A DNA stretch of 64,000 nucleotides. It comes from an uncultured Prevotellaceae bacterium. GTDB taxonomy: Bacteria; Bacteroidota; Bacteroidia; Bacteroidales; Bacteroidaceae. Under the pieces are notes generated by a model. It saw nothing but the letters and a program-made list of their open reading frames with translations, did no database searches and was not told the origin of the DNA. Positions 1 to 8,832 of the stretch are shown piece after piece (positions within the stretch are counted from its first letter, which is position 1; each line of letters begins with the position of its first letter). The translations under genes were made by a program, and so were the position numbers. The stretch is from contig ONDP01000022.1 in NCBI GenBank assembly GCA_900316645.1, positions 1-64,000 of the forward strand. The letters are read 5' to 3'.

Positions 1-91
1 TTTACGCTCTGGGCAGGCAGAAAATTTTGCCAGGCCTGAAAGCAAATTTTTGTTGCCCTGCGCTCCAATTCCATCGTTCTTATTGACAATG

Positions 92-123
92 CAAAGGTAT
101 TAAAATTTCGTGAGCTGACCAAA
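92..123 (-). promoter_or_regulatory. Bacteroidetes promoter for a gene left of the window
   Basis: Read on the minus strand this has TTTG (120-123), 20 bases, then TACCTTTG (92-99), a full match to the Bacteroidetes -33/-7 consensus. It points out of the window to the left, so bases 1-85 are probably the leader of a gene whose start lies outside. Confidence 0.65.
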
Positions 124-178
124 AATACAGGGGTCTGGATTTACACTTTTGAGCACCCAAATTTGCATTTTAACAGTA

Positions 179-341
179 GTCACAGATCACAGATCACAGT
201 TTCTGAAAATAGAAAACAAGTAAAAAGAGAGGTGTATTTATATATTAATTATATATATATTATATATAATATATATATAATTAAAATTTTAGTCAATGTC
301 AAAAATCACAATTTTGATAACTGTGATTTGTGATCTGTGAC
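179..341. repeat. Inverted repeat A with AT-rich centre
   Basis: The 23-base arms (179-201 and 319-341) are built from the unit GATCACA and match as an inverted repeat with one mismatch. The 117 bases between them are almost all A and T, with long alternating TA runs near 238-283. The structure recurs with a different unit at 492-652. Confidence 0.85.
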
Positions 342-378
342 TTTTGTGACCACGTTTCTTGTGTCTGTCATATCTCCC

Positions 379-768
379 GAAAAGGTTGACTTTCCCTCCT
401 ACGCTATTCCTGAAAAAGTTGCCGAATTAATTTGTTAAATTACAAGGCCTAAAAAGAGTCAACCATATTCAGGAAAAGACATTTTAACAGTGCGAACAGA
501 TAACAGATAACAGATAACAGTTAGTAAAAGTTCATTTTACCACCGATTGAAGGTAAATTTACAATTTATTATATATATAATATATATATAATAATATATA
601 TTGTTCGACCATTTTCTCCAAAATAAAAAACTGTTATCTGTTATCTGTTCGCCTTTAGTGGTCTTGCTTTCCATACGTAAAAGGTTGACTTCCCTTCCTG
701 ATATAGTTGACTACCATTGCAGGGACAGTTGACGCTATTCCTGAAAAAGTTGACGAATTAATTTGGTT
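379..768. repeat. Direct repeat of about 37 bases (401-437 and 732-768)
   Basis: The two copies begin ACGCTATTCCTGAAAAAGTT and differ at only two or three positions over about 37 bases. Each is preceded by a shorter AAAAGGTTGACTT element (near 379 and 680). An inverted relative lies near 456-478. With the two AT-centred inverted repeats this suggests one unit of about 320 bases present twice. No coding region is seen here. Confidence 0.7.
492..652. repeat. Inverted repeat B with AT-rich centre
   Basis: The left arm (492-522) has three GATAACA units and the right arm (629-652) has two in the opposite orientation. Twenty-four bases pair perfectly. The centre is AT-rich with alternating TA runs. 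The architecture matches the repeat at 179-341 although the repeat unit differs. Confidence 0.85.
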
Positions 769-1157
769 ATCTCAAATATTAGTATTAATTTTATACAAAA
801 TAGGAAATGGAACCTGCATGGATGAATGTAGCCGGGTCGAATTTTCGGCTCGGGTCCTACAAGGATGCAAACAGTCAGTTGCGCCCCGACGTGGTCATGG
901 ATTGGATGCAGCCCGCACCAAAGCAATGATTAGTGTGTGGAAGAGCAGAGGCTACATATTTCAGATTTCAGATTTCAGTTACAAAAAAGTGAAATGAAGC
1001 ATGAAATGGTCAAAGGTCAAAGGTCAAAGGTCAATGGTCAATGGTCAAAGCTGCGATTAAGCGAGAGCAGAGCGATGCTTGCATCAGCTATGCCGAGCGT
1101 GAGCAGGTTCGATGTGAAACATCAATGGTCAATGGTCAATAAAAATGGACTCCTAAA
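769..1157. other. Gene-free stretch with short tandem repeats
   Basis: The open frames here are short, lack homology I recognise and contain the repeats, so I call no gene. It holds an ATTTCAG array near 956-978, a GGTCAAA/GGTCAAT array at 1008-1049 and two more GGTCAAT units near 1125-1141. Confidence 0.6.
1008..1049. repeat. GGTCAAA/GGTCAAT heptamer array
   Basis: Six near-perfect 7-base units stand head to tail. This is one of several intergenic arrays in the window that share a period of 7-10 bases but not a sequence. Confidence 0.8.
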
Positions 1158-1209
1158 CGACCAAACGACTAATTTCCCAAACGACTAATATTCTAAACGA
1201 CTAAAAAAA
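1158..1209. repeat. AAACGACTAA repeat array downstream of the porin gene
   Basis: Four units of AAACGA(C)CTAA type occur just past the porin terminator. The same unit in opposite orientation precedes the porin start (2014-2085), so the gene is bracketed by inverted arrays. Confidence 0.75.
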
Positions 1210-1211
1210 TG

Positions 1212-1249
1212 AAAGAGAGCCGGAGGAAAAATTTCCTTCGGCTCTCTTT
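1212..1249 (-). terminator. Rho-independent terminator of the glnK-amtB-porin unit
   Basis: A hairpin with arms AAAGAGAGCCG and CGGCTCTCTTT, extended by AGGAA/TTCCT across one mismatch, is followed on the minus strand by a T-rich run. It lies 57 bases past the porin stop codon. Confidence 0.8.
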
Positions 1250-1306
1250 TATTCCCTATCCTTATGATTATGACAGGCACTGTCACAAGGTGGGACAGGT
1301 TAAGAT

Positions 1307-1999
1307 TTAAGGCTGCAATGTAAAGCCAAATACGAAGTAGGCTTTCTGCGATGAGGGGTTGGCTATCACCTGTGCAAAGAGCGGAACTGAGAAGGTTTCG
1401 GTGATCTTGATATCCTTCGTTGCCTTCAATGCGATATTCGTCACAGCAAAGCCGTTGGTGTCGTAGAAGGTGGTGGCATAGGGCACTGCTCCCAGCGTCC
1501 CTGTCCATTCGCACGTAGCGAGTTTGAATGGTACATTCACTTCCATGTAACTGGAGTAAGCCCGCTTGCCGCTCTTATTGTATCCGTCGTTGCCAGCGAA
1601 GTTGGTGTACCAGGCGGCTGACAGCAGTCCGAAGTCATAGCCTACCATTCCCTCGAAGACGTGGCTGGTTTCATGAGCCTTGTAGTTGAAATAACGCTCC
1701 TCGGGCGTATTGAACCAGTAGTCGGTGATACCAACGGAGAATCCTCCGACAGTATAGGAAGCAGTCAGGTCGAACTCCTTGGTATCTTCTGACTTGAAGC
1801 CTACCGAACCCCATGCCGAAAGACTGAATCCTTTATAGGCTACACCCAGTGTAGGCTGAACGCTGACGTTTCCACAGTCGAGTCCACGCCAGATATACTG
1901 ACTCACGAAATCGGCACCAATAGTTGCCTCAATCTTTTCCTGTGCAAGGGCGGTGCCACTCAGCACCAGTCCCCATGCAAATAACACAATCTTTTTCAT
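1307..1999 (-). CDS. Putative outer-membrane beta-barrel protein (porin-like) of the ammonium operon
   Basis: The 230-residue product has a clear signal peptide (positive start, hydrophobic core, cleavage near ALA-QE at residue 20). It then shows alternating short amphipathic strands with many aromatic residues and ends in an aromatic/hydrophobic strand (FVFGFTLQP), as expected of a small outer-membrane barrel. The N-terminal part (GADFVSQYIWRGLD) resembles TorF-like putative porins. It is the last gene of glnK-amtB-porin, which suggests a role in passage of ammonium or another small nitrogen source through the outer membrane. That role is inferred from context; the barrel prediction is from pattern only. 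Confidence 0.7.
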   Translation of the reverse strand: MKKIVLFAWGLVLSGTALAQEKIEATIGADFVSQYIWRGLDCGNVSVQPTLGVAYKGFSLSAWGSVGFKSEDTKEFDLTASYTVGGFSVGITDYWFNTPEERYFNYKAHETSHVFEGMVGYDFGLLSAAWYTNFAGNDGYNKSGKRAYSSYMEVNVPFKLATCEWTGTLGAVPYATTFYDTNGFAVTNIALKATKDIKITETFSVPLFAQVIANPSSQKAYFVFGFTLQP

Positions 2000-2013
2000 A
2001 CCGTAATTTTTTT

Positions 2014-2160
2014 ATTAGTTGTTTGGGAAATTAGTCGTTTAGTCGTTTAGTCGTTTGGTCGTTTGGGAAATTAGTCGTTTAGGAATTGACCATTAACCAT
2101 TAACCATTAACCTTTGACCTTTGACCTTAGACCTTTTCACTTTTCACTTTTCACTTCTCA
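2014..2160. repeat. Repeat arrays between amtB and the porin gene
   Basis: Bases 2014-2085 hold TTAGTCGTTT units (AAACGACTAA in the sense of the downstream gene). Bases 2084-2160 run through CATTAAC, CTTTGAC and TTTTCAC units in succession. All lie in the intercistronic gap and stop just before the amtB stop codon. Confidence 0.8.
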
Positions 2161-2161
2161 T

Positions 2162-3415
2162 TTAGTTATAGCAGCTCTCTCCATGTTCATAAACGTCGAG
2201 TCCTTCTTCCTCTACACGGGCACCGACACGCAGACCATGCAGTCGCTTGATGCCGAAGAACAGGATGAAACCACAAAATGCAGCCCAGAGATCGATAACC
2301 AATATGCCAAAACACTCAGCTCCGAAGAAGCCCCAGCCGTGTCCGTAGAAAGCACCATTGGAGGTTGAGAGCAGGCCGGTCATCAGCGTACCGAGAATAC
2401 CACACACACCATGTACGCTGGAGGCGCCGACAGGATCGTCGATATGAAGTTTGTGGTCGATGAATTCGATAGCGTAAACCAATACGATGCCACACACAAG
2501 ACCAATCACCACGGCACCCATAGGAGACACAAGGTCGCAACCGGCGGTGATACCGACAAGACCTGCCAATACACCGTTCAGCGTCAGTGAGAGTGAGGGC
2601 TTGCCATATTTAACATAGGTGAGGAACATCGTGGCAACACCACCTGCAACAGCTGCCAGATTGGTGGTCAGGAACACATGCGAGATGGCAATACGGTTTA
2701 CCTCGCCAGAGGCTGCCAGCTGCGAGCCAGGGTTGAAGCCGAACCATCCCAGCCAGAGGATGAAGACACCCAGCGACGCCAAGGTCAGGTTGTGACCAGG
2801 AATAGCACGGCTCTTTCCTTCAGCATCATATTTTCCGATACGGGGACCAAGAGCGATAGCACCAATCAGGGCAAGCACACCGCCTACGCTATGCACAATG
2901 GCTGAGCCTGCAAAATCGTGGAACACGTCGCCGAAGGTAGTCATCATGAAGCTGTCGGCTGCGTCGTTGCAGAGCCAGCCCCCACCCCACGTCCAGTGGC
3001 CTTCGACGGGATAGATGAACAGCGAGATGACTGCGCTGTAAATGAGATACATCGAGAACTTGGTGCGCTCTGCCATAGCACCGCTGACGATGGTGGCTGA
3101 GGTGGCACAGAAGACGGTCTCGAAAATCAAAAAGCCTTCTACAGGCAGATCACCTTTATAGAATGAGAGGTCGCCCCAGTTGGGCATACCGATAAAGCCA
3201 GCTCCCTCGCTGCCGAACATAAAGCCAAACCCTACGAAGAAGAACAACAGTGAGCCGAACATGAAATCGACAAAGTTTTTCATCAAGATGTTAGCCGTAT
3301 TCTTCGAACGGGTAAATCCAGCTTCACACAATGCAAATCCAGGTTGCATCCAGAAAACCAACATGGCTGCCAACAGCATCCATACAGTATCGAGTGATAA
3401 TCCAATTTCGTTCAT
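2162..3415 (-). CDS. amtB: Ammonium transporter AmtB
   Basis: The product has 417 residues, the usual Amt length, and about eleven hydrophobic helices. Family signatures include the N-terminal MLLAAMLVFWMQPGFALCEAG, DFAGSAIVHSVGG near the middle and SSVHGVCGILGTL toward the C-terminus, which carry the conserved pore residues including both central histidines. It sits in the inner membrane and conducts ammonium/ammonia. It follows glnK on the same strand, the standard pairing in which GlnK plugs the channel when nitrogen is plentiful. The short tail after the last helix is acidic. Confidence 0.96.
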   Translation of the reverse strand: MNEIGLSLDTVWMLLAAMLVFWMQPGFALCEAGFTRSKNTANILMKNFVDFMFGSLLFFFVGFGFMFGSEGAGFIGMPNWGDLSFYKGDLPVEGFLIFETVFCATSATIVSGAMAERTKFSMYLIYSAVISLFIYPVEGHWTWGGGWLCNDAADSFMMTTFGDVFHDFAGSAIVHSVGGVLALIGAIALGPRIGKYDAEGKSRAIPGHNLTLASLGVFILWLGWFGFNPGSQLAASGEVNRIAISHVFLTTNLAAVAGGVATMFLTYVKYGKPSLSLTLNGVLAGLVGITAGCDLVSPMGAVVIGLVCGIVLVYAIEFIDHKLHIDDPVGASSVHGVCGILGTLMTGLLSTSNGAFYGHGWGFFGAECFGILVIDLWAAFCGFILFFGIKRLHGLRVGARVEEEGLDVYEHGESCYN

Positions 3416-3428
3416 AATCGTTTATTTT

Positions 3429-3532
3429 TTAGTCGTTTAGTTGTTTTGTCGTTTAGTTGTTTGGGGATATTACCTGGCCGTTCTAACTTTCCTAAACGAC
3501 CAAACCACTAATATCCCAAACCACCAATATCA
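3429..3532. repeat. Inverted AAACGACTAA arrays between glnK and amtB
   Basis: Units TTAGTCGTTT/TTAGTTGTTT at 3429-3466 face related units (CCTAAACGACCAAACCACTAA) at 3491-3532. The inner ends, TTGGGGATATTA and TAATATCCCAAA, could pair, so the intercistronic RNA may fold into a stem. Confidence 0.75.
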
Positions 3533-3877
3533 CTTCTTATCCTTTAACACCGTGTCACCATGATCGCCAGTGCGAATCGACCATGTGTCGATGACATCGC
3601 TGACAAAGATTCGTCCGTCGCCAATCTCACCCGTATGGGCCACATTCAGTATCACCTGAACGGTCGGTTCCAGCAGCACGTCGCGGCATACAATGGTGAT
3701 GGCCACACGCTCAATGACATCGGTACTATACTGGACTCCACGATAAATACGCTCCTGACGACTCTGACCGATACCATGCACGTCATGATACTCAAACCAG
3801 TCGATGTCCGAACTCAGCAAAGCCCGCTTCACATCCTCGAACTTTGTCTTACGGATAATTGCTTCAATCTTTTTCAT
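3530..3877 (-). CDS. glnK: P-II nitrogen regulatory protein GlnK
   Basis: This 115-residue protein has the P-II fold signatures: MKKIEAIIRKTKFEDVKRAL at the start, a T-loop ending YRGVQY, the B-loop TGEIGDGRIFV and a C-loop RTGD. It senses ATP/ADP and 2-oxoglutarate and controls AmtB by docking its T-loop in the channel. Tyr50 matches the uridylylated Tyr51 of E. coli GlnB, but the T-loop is one residue shorter and reads GIGQSRQERIYRGVQY, with Gln where Arg38 is usual. No glnD-like gene is in the window, so covalent modification is not shown. It is first in glnK-amtB-porin. Confidence 0.95.
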   Translation of the reverse strand: MKKIEAIIRKTKFEDVKRALLSSDIDWFEYHDVHGIGQSRQERIYRGVQYSTDVIERVAITIVCRDVLLEPTVQVILNVAHTGEIGDGRIFVSDVIDTWSIRTGDHGDTVLKDKK

Positions 3878-3939
3878 ACCTTAAATCCTTTTAATTAATA
3901 ATAATGTGTCCGTACGTAACACTTTGTTAATTTCAACGG

Positions 3940-3948
3940 CAAAGTTAA
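3940..3948 (-). promoter_or_regulatory. Likely -7 box of the glnK-amtB promoter
   Basis: On the minus strand this reads TAACTTTGC, a match to TAnnTTTG, about 60 bases before the glnK start. A good TTTG -33 element is not obvious, which would fit a promoter needing an activator under nitrogen limitation (inference). The 422-base gap 3878-4299 holds this and the divergent gltB promoter and no gene. Confidence 0.55.
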
Positions 3949-4223
3949 AGCATTTTGAAAGAAATACAATGATTAATCTTTCACTTTGCATCAAAATAAT
4001 GCCATAAACTAACAATCCGAAACTATACAGCAGGAAAACCTTTCTCTTTGAAAGAAAAAGAGCATATTTATTGATAAATTATAAGTTTGGCGTATTCCCA
4101 AATGGCCCAAAATAACAATTCGTAAGCAGAAGCGAATTGTTTTGTTTCATTTTGATAGTAAAAAGACAAGAAAAGTAGCAAATTAAAAGTTGCGCAAGAT
4201 TATTTAGATAAAAACGTCAGCAA

Positions 4224-4258
4224 TTTGCGCCATATTATAACATTTTGATTTATCTTTG
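4224..4258 (+). promoter_or_regulatory. Promoter of the gltB operon
   Basis: TTTG (4224-4227) and TATCTTTG (4251-4258) are separated by 23 bases, somewhat longer than the common 19-21. The gltB start codon follows 41 bases later. Confidence 0.6.
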
Positions 4259-4299
4259 CACCAGAAAACGAAACAAAAGAAAGATAAAACTAGGATAAT

Positions 4300-7200
4300 A
4301 TGACAAAATGTAAACTTCAAAACCAAGAAAGAGGACTATATCAAAGCCAGTATGAGCATGATGCCTGCGGAGTGGGCATGATTGTGAACATACATGGAAA
4401 TAAGAGTCACGAACTGGTAGATCAGGCACTGCGGGTATTAGAGAATATGCGCCACCGTGGTGCTGAGGTGGGCAAGGATGGCGACGGTGCGGGCATCATG
4501 GTTCAGATTCCCCACGAGTTCATTTTGCTGCAGGGCATTCCCGTACCCGAAAAGGGGAAATATGGCACCGGTCTGGTATTCCTGCCCAAAGAGGAGAAGG
4601 CACAAAGCGAGATTCTCAGCATCATGATTGAGGAGATTGAGCGCGAGGGGTTGCAACTGATGCATCTGCGACAAGTGCCCACCAACCCGGAATGTCTGGG
4701 TGATTCGGCTTTGACCACCGAACCCGCTATCAAACAGATTTTCATTACCGGTGTGAGCGACGACAAGGTGGACTCCTTCCAGCGCACCTTATATATTATA
4801 CGCAAGAGAATAGAGCGCCGCATTTCGCACCCCGATTTCTATATCTGTTCACTGAGCAACACAAACATTATATACAAGGGAATGCTGTCGTCCATGCAGG
4901 TACGGCAATACTTCCCCGATTTGACAAATCCTTATTTTACAAGCGGACTGGCGCTGGTGCACTCAAGATTCAGCACAAACACATTCCCAACGTGGTCACT
5001 GGCCCAGCCTTTCCGCTTGCTTGCCCATAACGGTGAAATCAACACCATTCGCGGCAACCGTGGTTGGATGAAGGCACGAGAGAGCGTTCTGAGCAGCGAG
5101 GCTTTAGGCGACATCAAAAACATTTCGCCTATCGTACAGCCGGGAATGTCTGATTCAGCGAGCCTGGACAACGTGCTGGAATTCTTCGTCATGTCGGGCC
5201 TGTCACTGCCTCATGCCATGAGTGTATTGGTGCCTGAAAGCTTTAACGACAAGAACCCTATTTCGGAAGACTTGAAGGCTTTCTACGAATACCACTCTAT
5301 TCTGATGGAACCCTGGGACGGTCCTGCTGCCCTGCTGTTCAGCGACGGGCGGTTTGCAGGTGGAATGCTCGACCGCAACGGATTGCGCCCTGCACGCTAC
5401 ACCATCACCAAGAACGATACTATCATCGTTGCAAGTGAAGTGGGTGTGATGGACTTCGAGCCTACTGAGATTGCCGAAAAGGGCAGACTGCAACCAGGAA
5501 AGATACTGCTGATTGACACACAAGAGGGTAAGATTTACTACGACGGCGAGATCAAACAACAACTCGCCAGCGAACACCCTTACCGCCAATGGCTGAGCAC
5601 CAACCGCATCCAACTGGAGAAACTGAAGTCGGGCAGACATGTGGAGAATGCCGTCAGCAACCTGTTGCAGAAGCAGATGATGTTCGGCTACGGAGAAGAG
5701 GATGTCACCAACACCATCGCCCCGATGGCTGTCAATGGTCAGGAGCCTACCGCCTCGATGGGTAACGACACGCCACTGGCTGTGCTGTCGAGTCAGCCAC
5801 AGGTATTCTTCAACTATTTCCGTCAGCAGTTTGCCCAGGTAACCAATCCTGCCATCGACTCCATCCGTGAAGAACTGGTGATGTCGCTGACGGAATATAT
5901 CGGACGCGTGGGATCAGGCATTCTGACGCCCGACGAAACCAATTGCAAGATGGTGCGACTGCCCCACCCTATACTAAATAATACGCAACTGGATTTGCTG
6001 TGCAATATCCGCTACAAGGGATTCAACACCATCAAACTGCCCATCCTCTTCGAAGGAAAGAAAGGTGCCGACGGACTGCACGAGGCTCTGGACGCCCTAT
6101 GTCACCAGGCTGAGAAATCGGTTGACGAGGGGTATAACTACATCATCCTTTCAGACAAGGATGTGGACGAAAGCCATGTAGCCATTCCTTCGCTGCTTGC
6201 CGTCTCTGCCGTTCACCACTATCTCATCAGCGTGGGAAAACGCGTTCAGACAGCTTTGATAGTGGAAAGCGGTGAGATTCGTGAAACGATGCACGCTGCA
6301 CTGCTGTTGGGATATGGTGCCTCAGCACTCTGCCCTTATATGGCGTTTGCCATTCTTGACGACTTGGTGAAACGGCATAAGATACAAGAAGACTATGCCA
6401 CTGCAGAACACAACTATATCAAGGCTGTGAAGAAAGGGCTCTTCAAAATCATGGCGAAGATGGGTATCTCAACCATCCGCAGTTATCGCGGTGCTAAGAT
6501 TTTCGAGAGCATCGGACTAAGCGAAACACTGCTGAAGACCTATTTCGGTACGGAAGTCAGCACAATCGGGGGTATCGGTTTGGAAAAAATAGCCCACGAC
6601 GCCATTATCTTCCACCAGAAGGCATACGCCACCGACACAGCCTTTCTGCCCAATCTCGGACAGTTCCACTGGCGAAAAGACGGCATCAGACATGCCTGGA
6701 ATCCCGATACCATTGCTACGCTGCAGTTGGCTACACGAACCGGGAACTACGAGAAATTCAAGGAATACACCCGTCTGGTAGATGAGAAAGAGTCGCCCAT
6801 CTTCATCCGTGACTTCCTCGGATGGAAGAAAGCACCCATCAGTATTGACGAGGTAGAACCTGTGGAGGAAATCGTCAAGCATTTCGTGGCTGGAGCCATG
6901 TCGTTTGGTGCATTAAGCAAAGAGGCACACGAAGCCATCTGTCTTGCCATGAACAAGCTCGGTGCACGCTCGAATACGGGTGAGGGTGGCGAGGATGCCG
7001 AACGTTTCCACTCCACTTTCGATGGCATCAGTCTGAACAGCAAGACGAAACAGGTGGCATCTGGTCGTTTCGGTGTAACCACGGAATACCTGGTGAATGC
7101 AGAGGAGATACAGATCAAGGTGGCACAGGGTGCCAAGCCCGGTGAGGGCGGACAACTGCCCGGATTTAAAGTCAACGAGGTGATTGCCAAGACGCGCCAC

Positions 7201-8775
7201 AGCATTCCCGGCATCTCGCTCATCAGTCCTCCACCCCACCACGATATCTATAGTATTGAGGACCTTGCCCAACTGATTTTCGACCTGAAGAATGTCAATC
7301 CGAAGGCTGCCATCTCAGTGAAGCTGGTTGCAGAAAGCGGTGTCGGCACCATTGCTGCCGGTGTGGCTAAGGCGAAAGCCGACCTTATCATCATTTCCGG
7401 TGCAGAGGGTGGCACAGGTGCCAGTCCTGCCTCCAGTATGCGCTTTGCCGGTATTTCACCGGAAATCGGATTGAGCGAGACACAGCAGACACTCGTCAGA
7501 AACGGTCTCCGTTCGCAAGTGCGCTTACAAGTGGACGGACAGATCAAGACGGGACGTGACATTGTGCTCATGGCACTGTTAGGCGCTGAGGAATTTGGTT
7601 TCGGTACTGCCGCCTTGATAGTACTGGGCTGTGTGATGATGCGCAAATGTAATCTCAACACCTGTCCGATGGGTGTGGCAACACAGAACCCCGAACTGCG
7701 TAAGCATTTCATCGGACGCTATGAATACCTGGTCAATTTCTTCACTTTCCTCGCACAGGAAGTACGTGAGTACCTTGCCGAGATGGGATTCAAGCATCTG
7801 AATGATATCATCGGACACACGGAACTGATGGAGACCAAGCCGTCGGTACTGGATTTCAGCCGACTGCTGAACAAGGAGGAAGGCACGCTCCACTTCACGG
7901 GTGACATTCACCAGCCTGCTGTCCCACTGGGAATGCAAGGCACCATTATCGACGAACAGATGATTGCCGCTTCCGAGGATGCCATCAACAACCAGGAAGA
8001 GGTGAACCTGGACTACACCATCAAGAATACAAACCGCGCCGTCGGTACGATGCTGTCGGGAGTCATCGCCAAGAAATACGGTGCCCAGGGACTGCCTGAC
8101 GGTACTGTCAACGTGAAGTTCAAGGGCTCGGCAGGACAGTCGTTCGGTGCCTTCCTGACACATGGTGTCTCCTTCAAGCTGGAGGGCGAGACAAACGACT
8201 ACTTTGCCAAAGGACTCAGTGGTGGACGCATTGCCATACTGCCCCCATCACGTACGAACTTTGCCGCCGAGGACAATATCATTGCCGGAAATACGGGACT
8301 CTACGGAGCTACCTCGGGTGAATTATATATCAACGGAAAGGTTGGCGAACGCTTCGGAGTGCGCAACTCTGGTGCCATTGCCGTACTGGAGGGTGCCGGT
8401 GACCACTGCTGTGAGTATATGACAGGCGGACGCGTCGTCGTGCTGGGTGAGACAGGTCGCAACTTTGCAGCAGGTATGTCGGGCGGTGTTGCCTATGTAT
8501 GGGACAAGAACCACAACTTCGACTACTTCTGTAATATGGATATGGTGGAAATCAACCTTGTCGAGGACAGTGTCAGCCGTAAGGAGTTGCACGAACTGAT
8601 TCGCCAGCACTATCTCTATACCGGTTCTAAACTCGCCCGCACCATGCTGGACAACTGGCAGCACTACGTGGAAGACTTCATCCAAGTGGTTCCGATTGAA
8701 TACAAGCGAGTGCTCGAAGAAGAAAAGATGGCGCGTCTGCACGAAAAAATTGCCGACATTCAGCGAGACTACTGA
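4300..8775 (+). CDS. gltB: Glutamate synthase large subunit
   Basis: The 1491-residue protein makes two glutamates from glutamine and 2-oxoglutarate with GltD. Glutamine amidotransferase domain: residues 1 to about 420, with the catalytic cysteine at Cys23 (DACGVGM), so the first 22 residues should be removed. A central domain, the FMN-binding synthase domain (PGEGGQLPGFKV, GAEGGTGASPASS) and the C-terminal beta-helix follow. The 3Fe-4S cluster cysteines are Cys1111, Cys1117 and Cys1122. The length matches bacterial GltB. It starts the plus-strand operon gltB-gltD-dapF-dapL-glnN and diverges from glnK-amtB. Confidence 0.97.
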   Translation: MTKCKLQNQERGLYQSQYEHDACGVGMIVNIHGNKSHELVDQALRVLENMRHRGAEVGKDGDGAGIMVQIPHEFILLQGIPVPEKGKYGTGLVFLPKEEKAQSEILSIMIEEIEREGLQLMHLRQVPTNPECLGDSALTTEPAIKQIFITGVSDDKVDSFQRTLYIIRKRIERRISHPDFYICSLSNTNIIYKGMLSSMQVRQYFPDLTNPYFTSGLALVHSRFSTNTFPTWSLAQPFRLLAHNGEINTIRGNRGWMKARESVLSSEALGDIKNISPIVQPGMSDSASLDNVLEFFVMSGLSLPHAMSVLVPESFNDKNPISEDLKAFYEYHSILMEPWDGPAALLFSDGRFAGGMLDRNGLRPARYTITKNDTIIVASEVGVMDFEPTEIAEKGRLQPGKILLIDTQEGKIYYDGEIKQQLASEHPYRQWLSTNRIQLEKLKSGRHVENAVSNLLQKQMMFGYGEEDVTNTIAPMAVNGQEPTASMGNDTPLAVLSSQPQVFFNYFRQQFAQVTNPAIDSIREELVMSLTEYIGRVGSGILTPDETNCKMVRLPHPILNNTQLDLLCNIRYKGFNTIKLPILFEGKKGADGLHEALDALCHQAEKSVDEGYNYIILSDKDVDESHVAIPSLLAVSAVHHYLISVGKRVQTALIVESGEIRETMHAALLLGYGASALCPYMAFAILDDLVKRHKIQEDYATAEHNYIKAVKKGLFKIMAKMGISTIRSYRGAKIFESIGLSETLLKTYFGTEVSTIGGIGLEKIAHDAIIFHQKAYATDTAFLPNLGQFHWRKDGIRHAWNPDTIATLQLATRTGNYEKFKEYTRLVDEKESPIFIRDFLGWKKAPISIDEVEPVEEIVKHFVAGAMSFGALSKEAHEAICLAMNKLGARSNTGEGGEDAERFHSTFDGISLNSKTKQVASGRFGVTTEYLVNAEEIQIKVAQGAKPGEGGQLPGFKVNEVIAKTRHSIPGISLISPPPHHDIYSIEDLAQLIFDLKNVNPKAAISVKLVAESGVGTIAAGVAKAKADLIIISGAEGGTGASPASSMRFAGISPEIGLSETQQTLVRNGLRSQVRLQVDGQIKTGRDIVLMALLGAEEFGFGTAALIVLGCVMMRKCNLNTCPMGVATQNPELRKHFIGRYEYLVNFFTFLAQEVREYLAEMGFKHLNDIIGHTELMETKPSVLDFSRLLNKEEGTLHFTGDIHQPAVPLGMQGTIIDEQMIAASEDAINNQEEVNLDYTIKNTNRAVGTMLSGVIAKKYGAQGLPDGTVNVKFKGSAGQSFGAFLTHGVSFKLEGETNDYFAKGLSGGRIAILPPSRTNFAAEDNIIAGNTGLYGATSGELYINGKVGERFGVRNSGAIAVLEGAGDHCCEYMTGGRVVVLGETGRNFAAGMSGGVAYVWDKNHNFDYFCNMDMVEINLVEDSVSRKELHELIRQHYLYTGSKLARTMLDNWQHYVEDFIQVVPIEYKRVLEEEKMARLHEKIADIQRDY

Positions 8776-8832
8776 AAAATGTAAAAATTAAATAATGTAA
8801 AAATTGCTACATTCTTAAATTTTATAAAACCG

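Noticed and set aside
179..652. CRISPR-like array
   Set aside because: Units are 7 bases, contiguous or in inverted arms, with no unique spacers of constant length and no cas genes in the window.
707..1188. Small genes (96 and 83 codons) in the left gene-free stretch
   Set aside because: Both run through short tandem repeats, overlap each other and have no similarity or promoter I can support.
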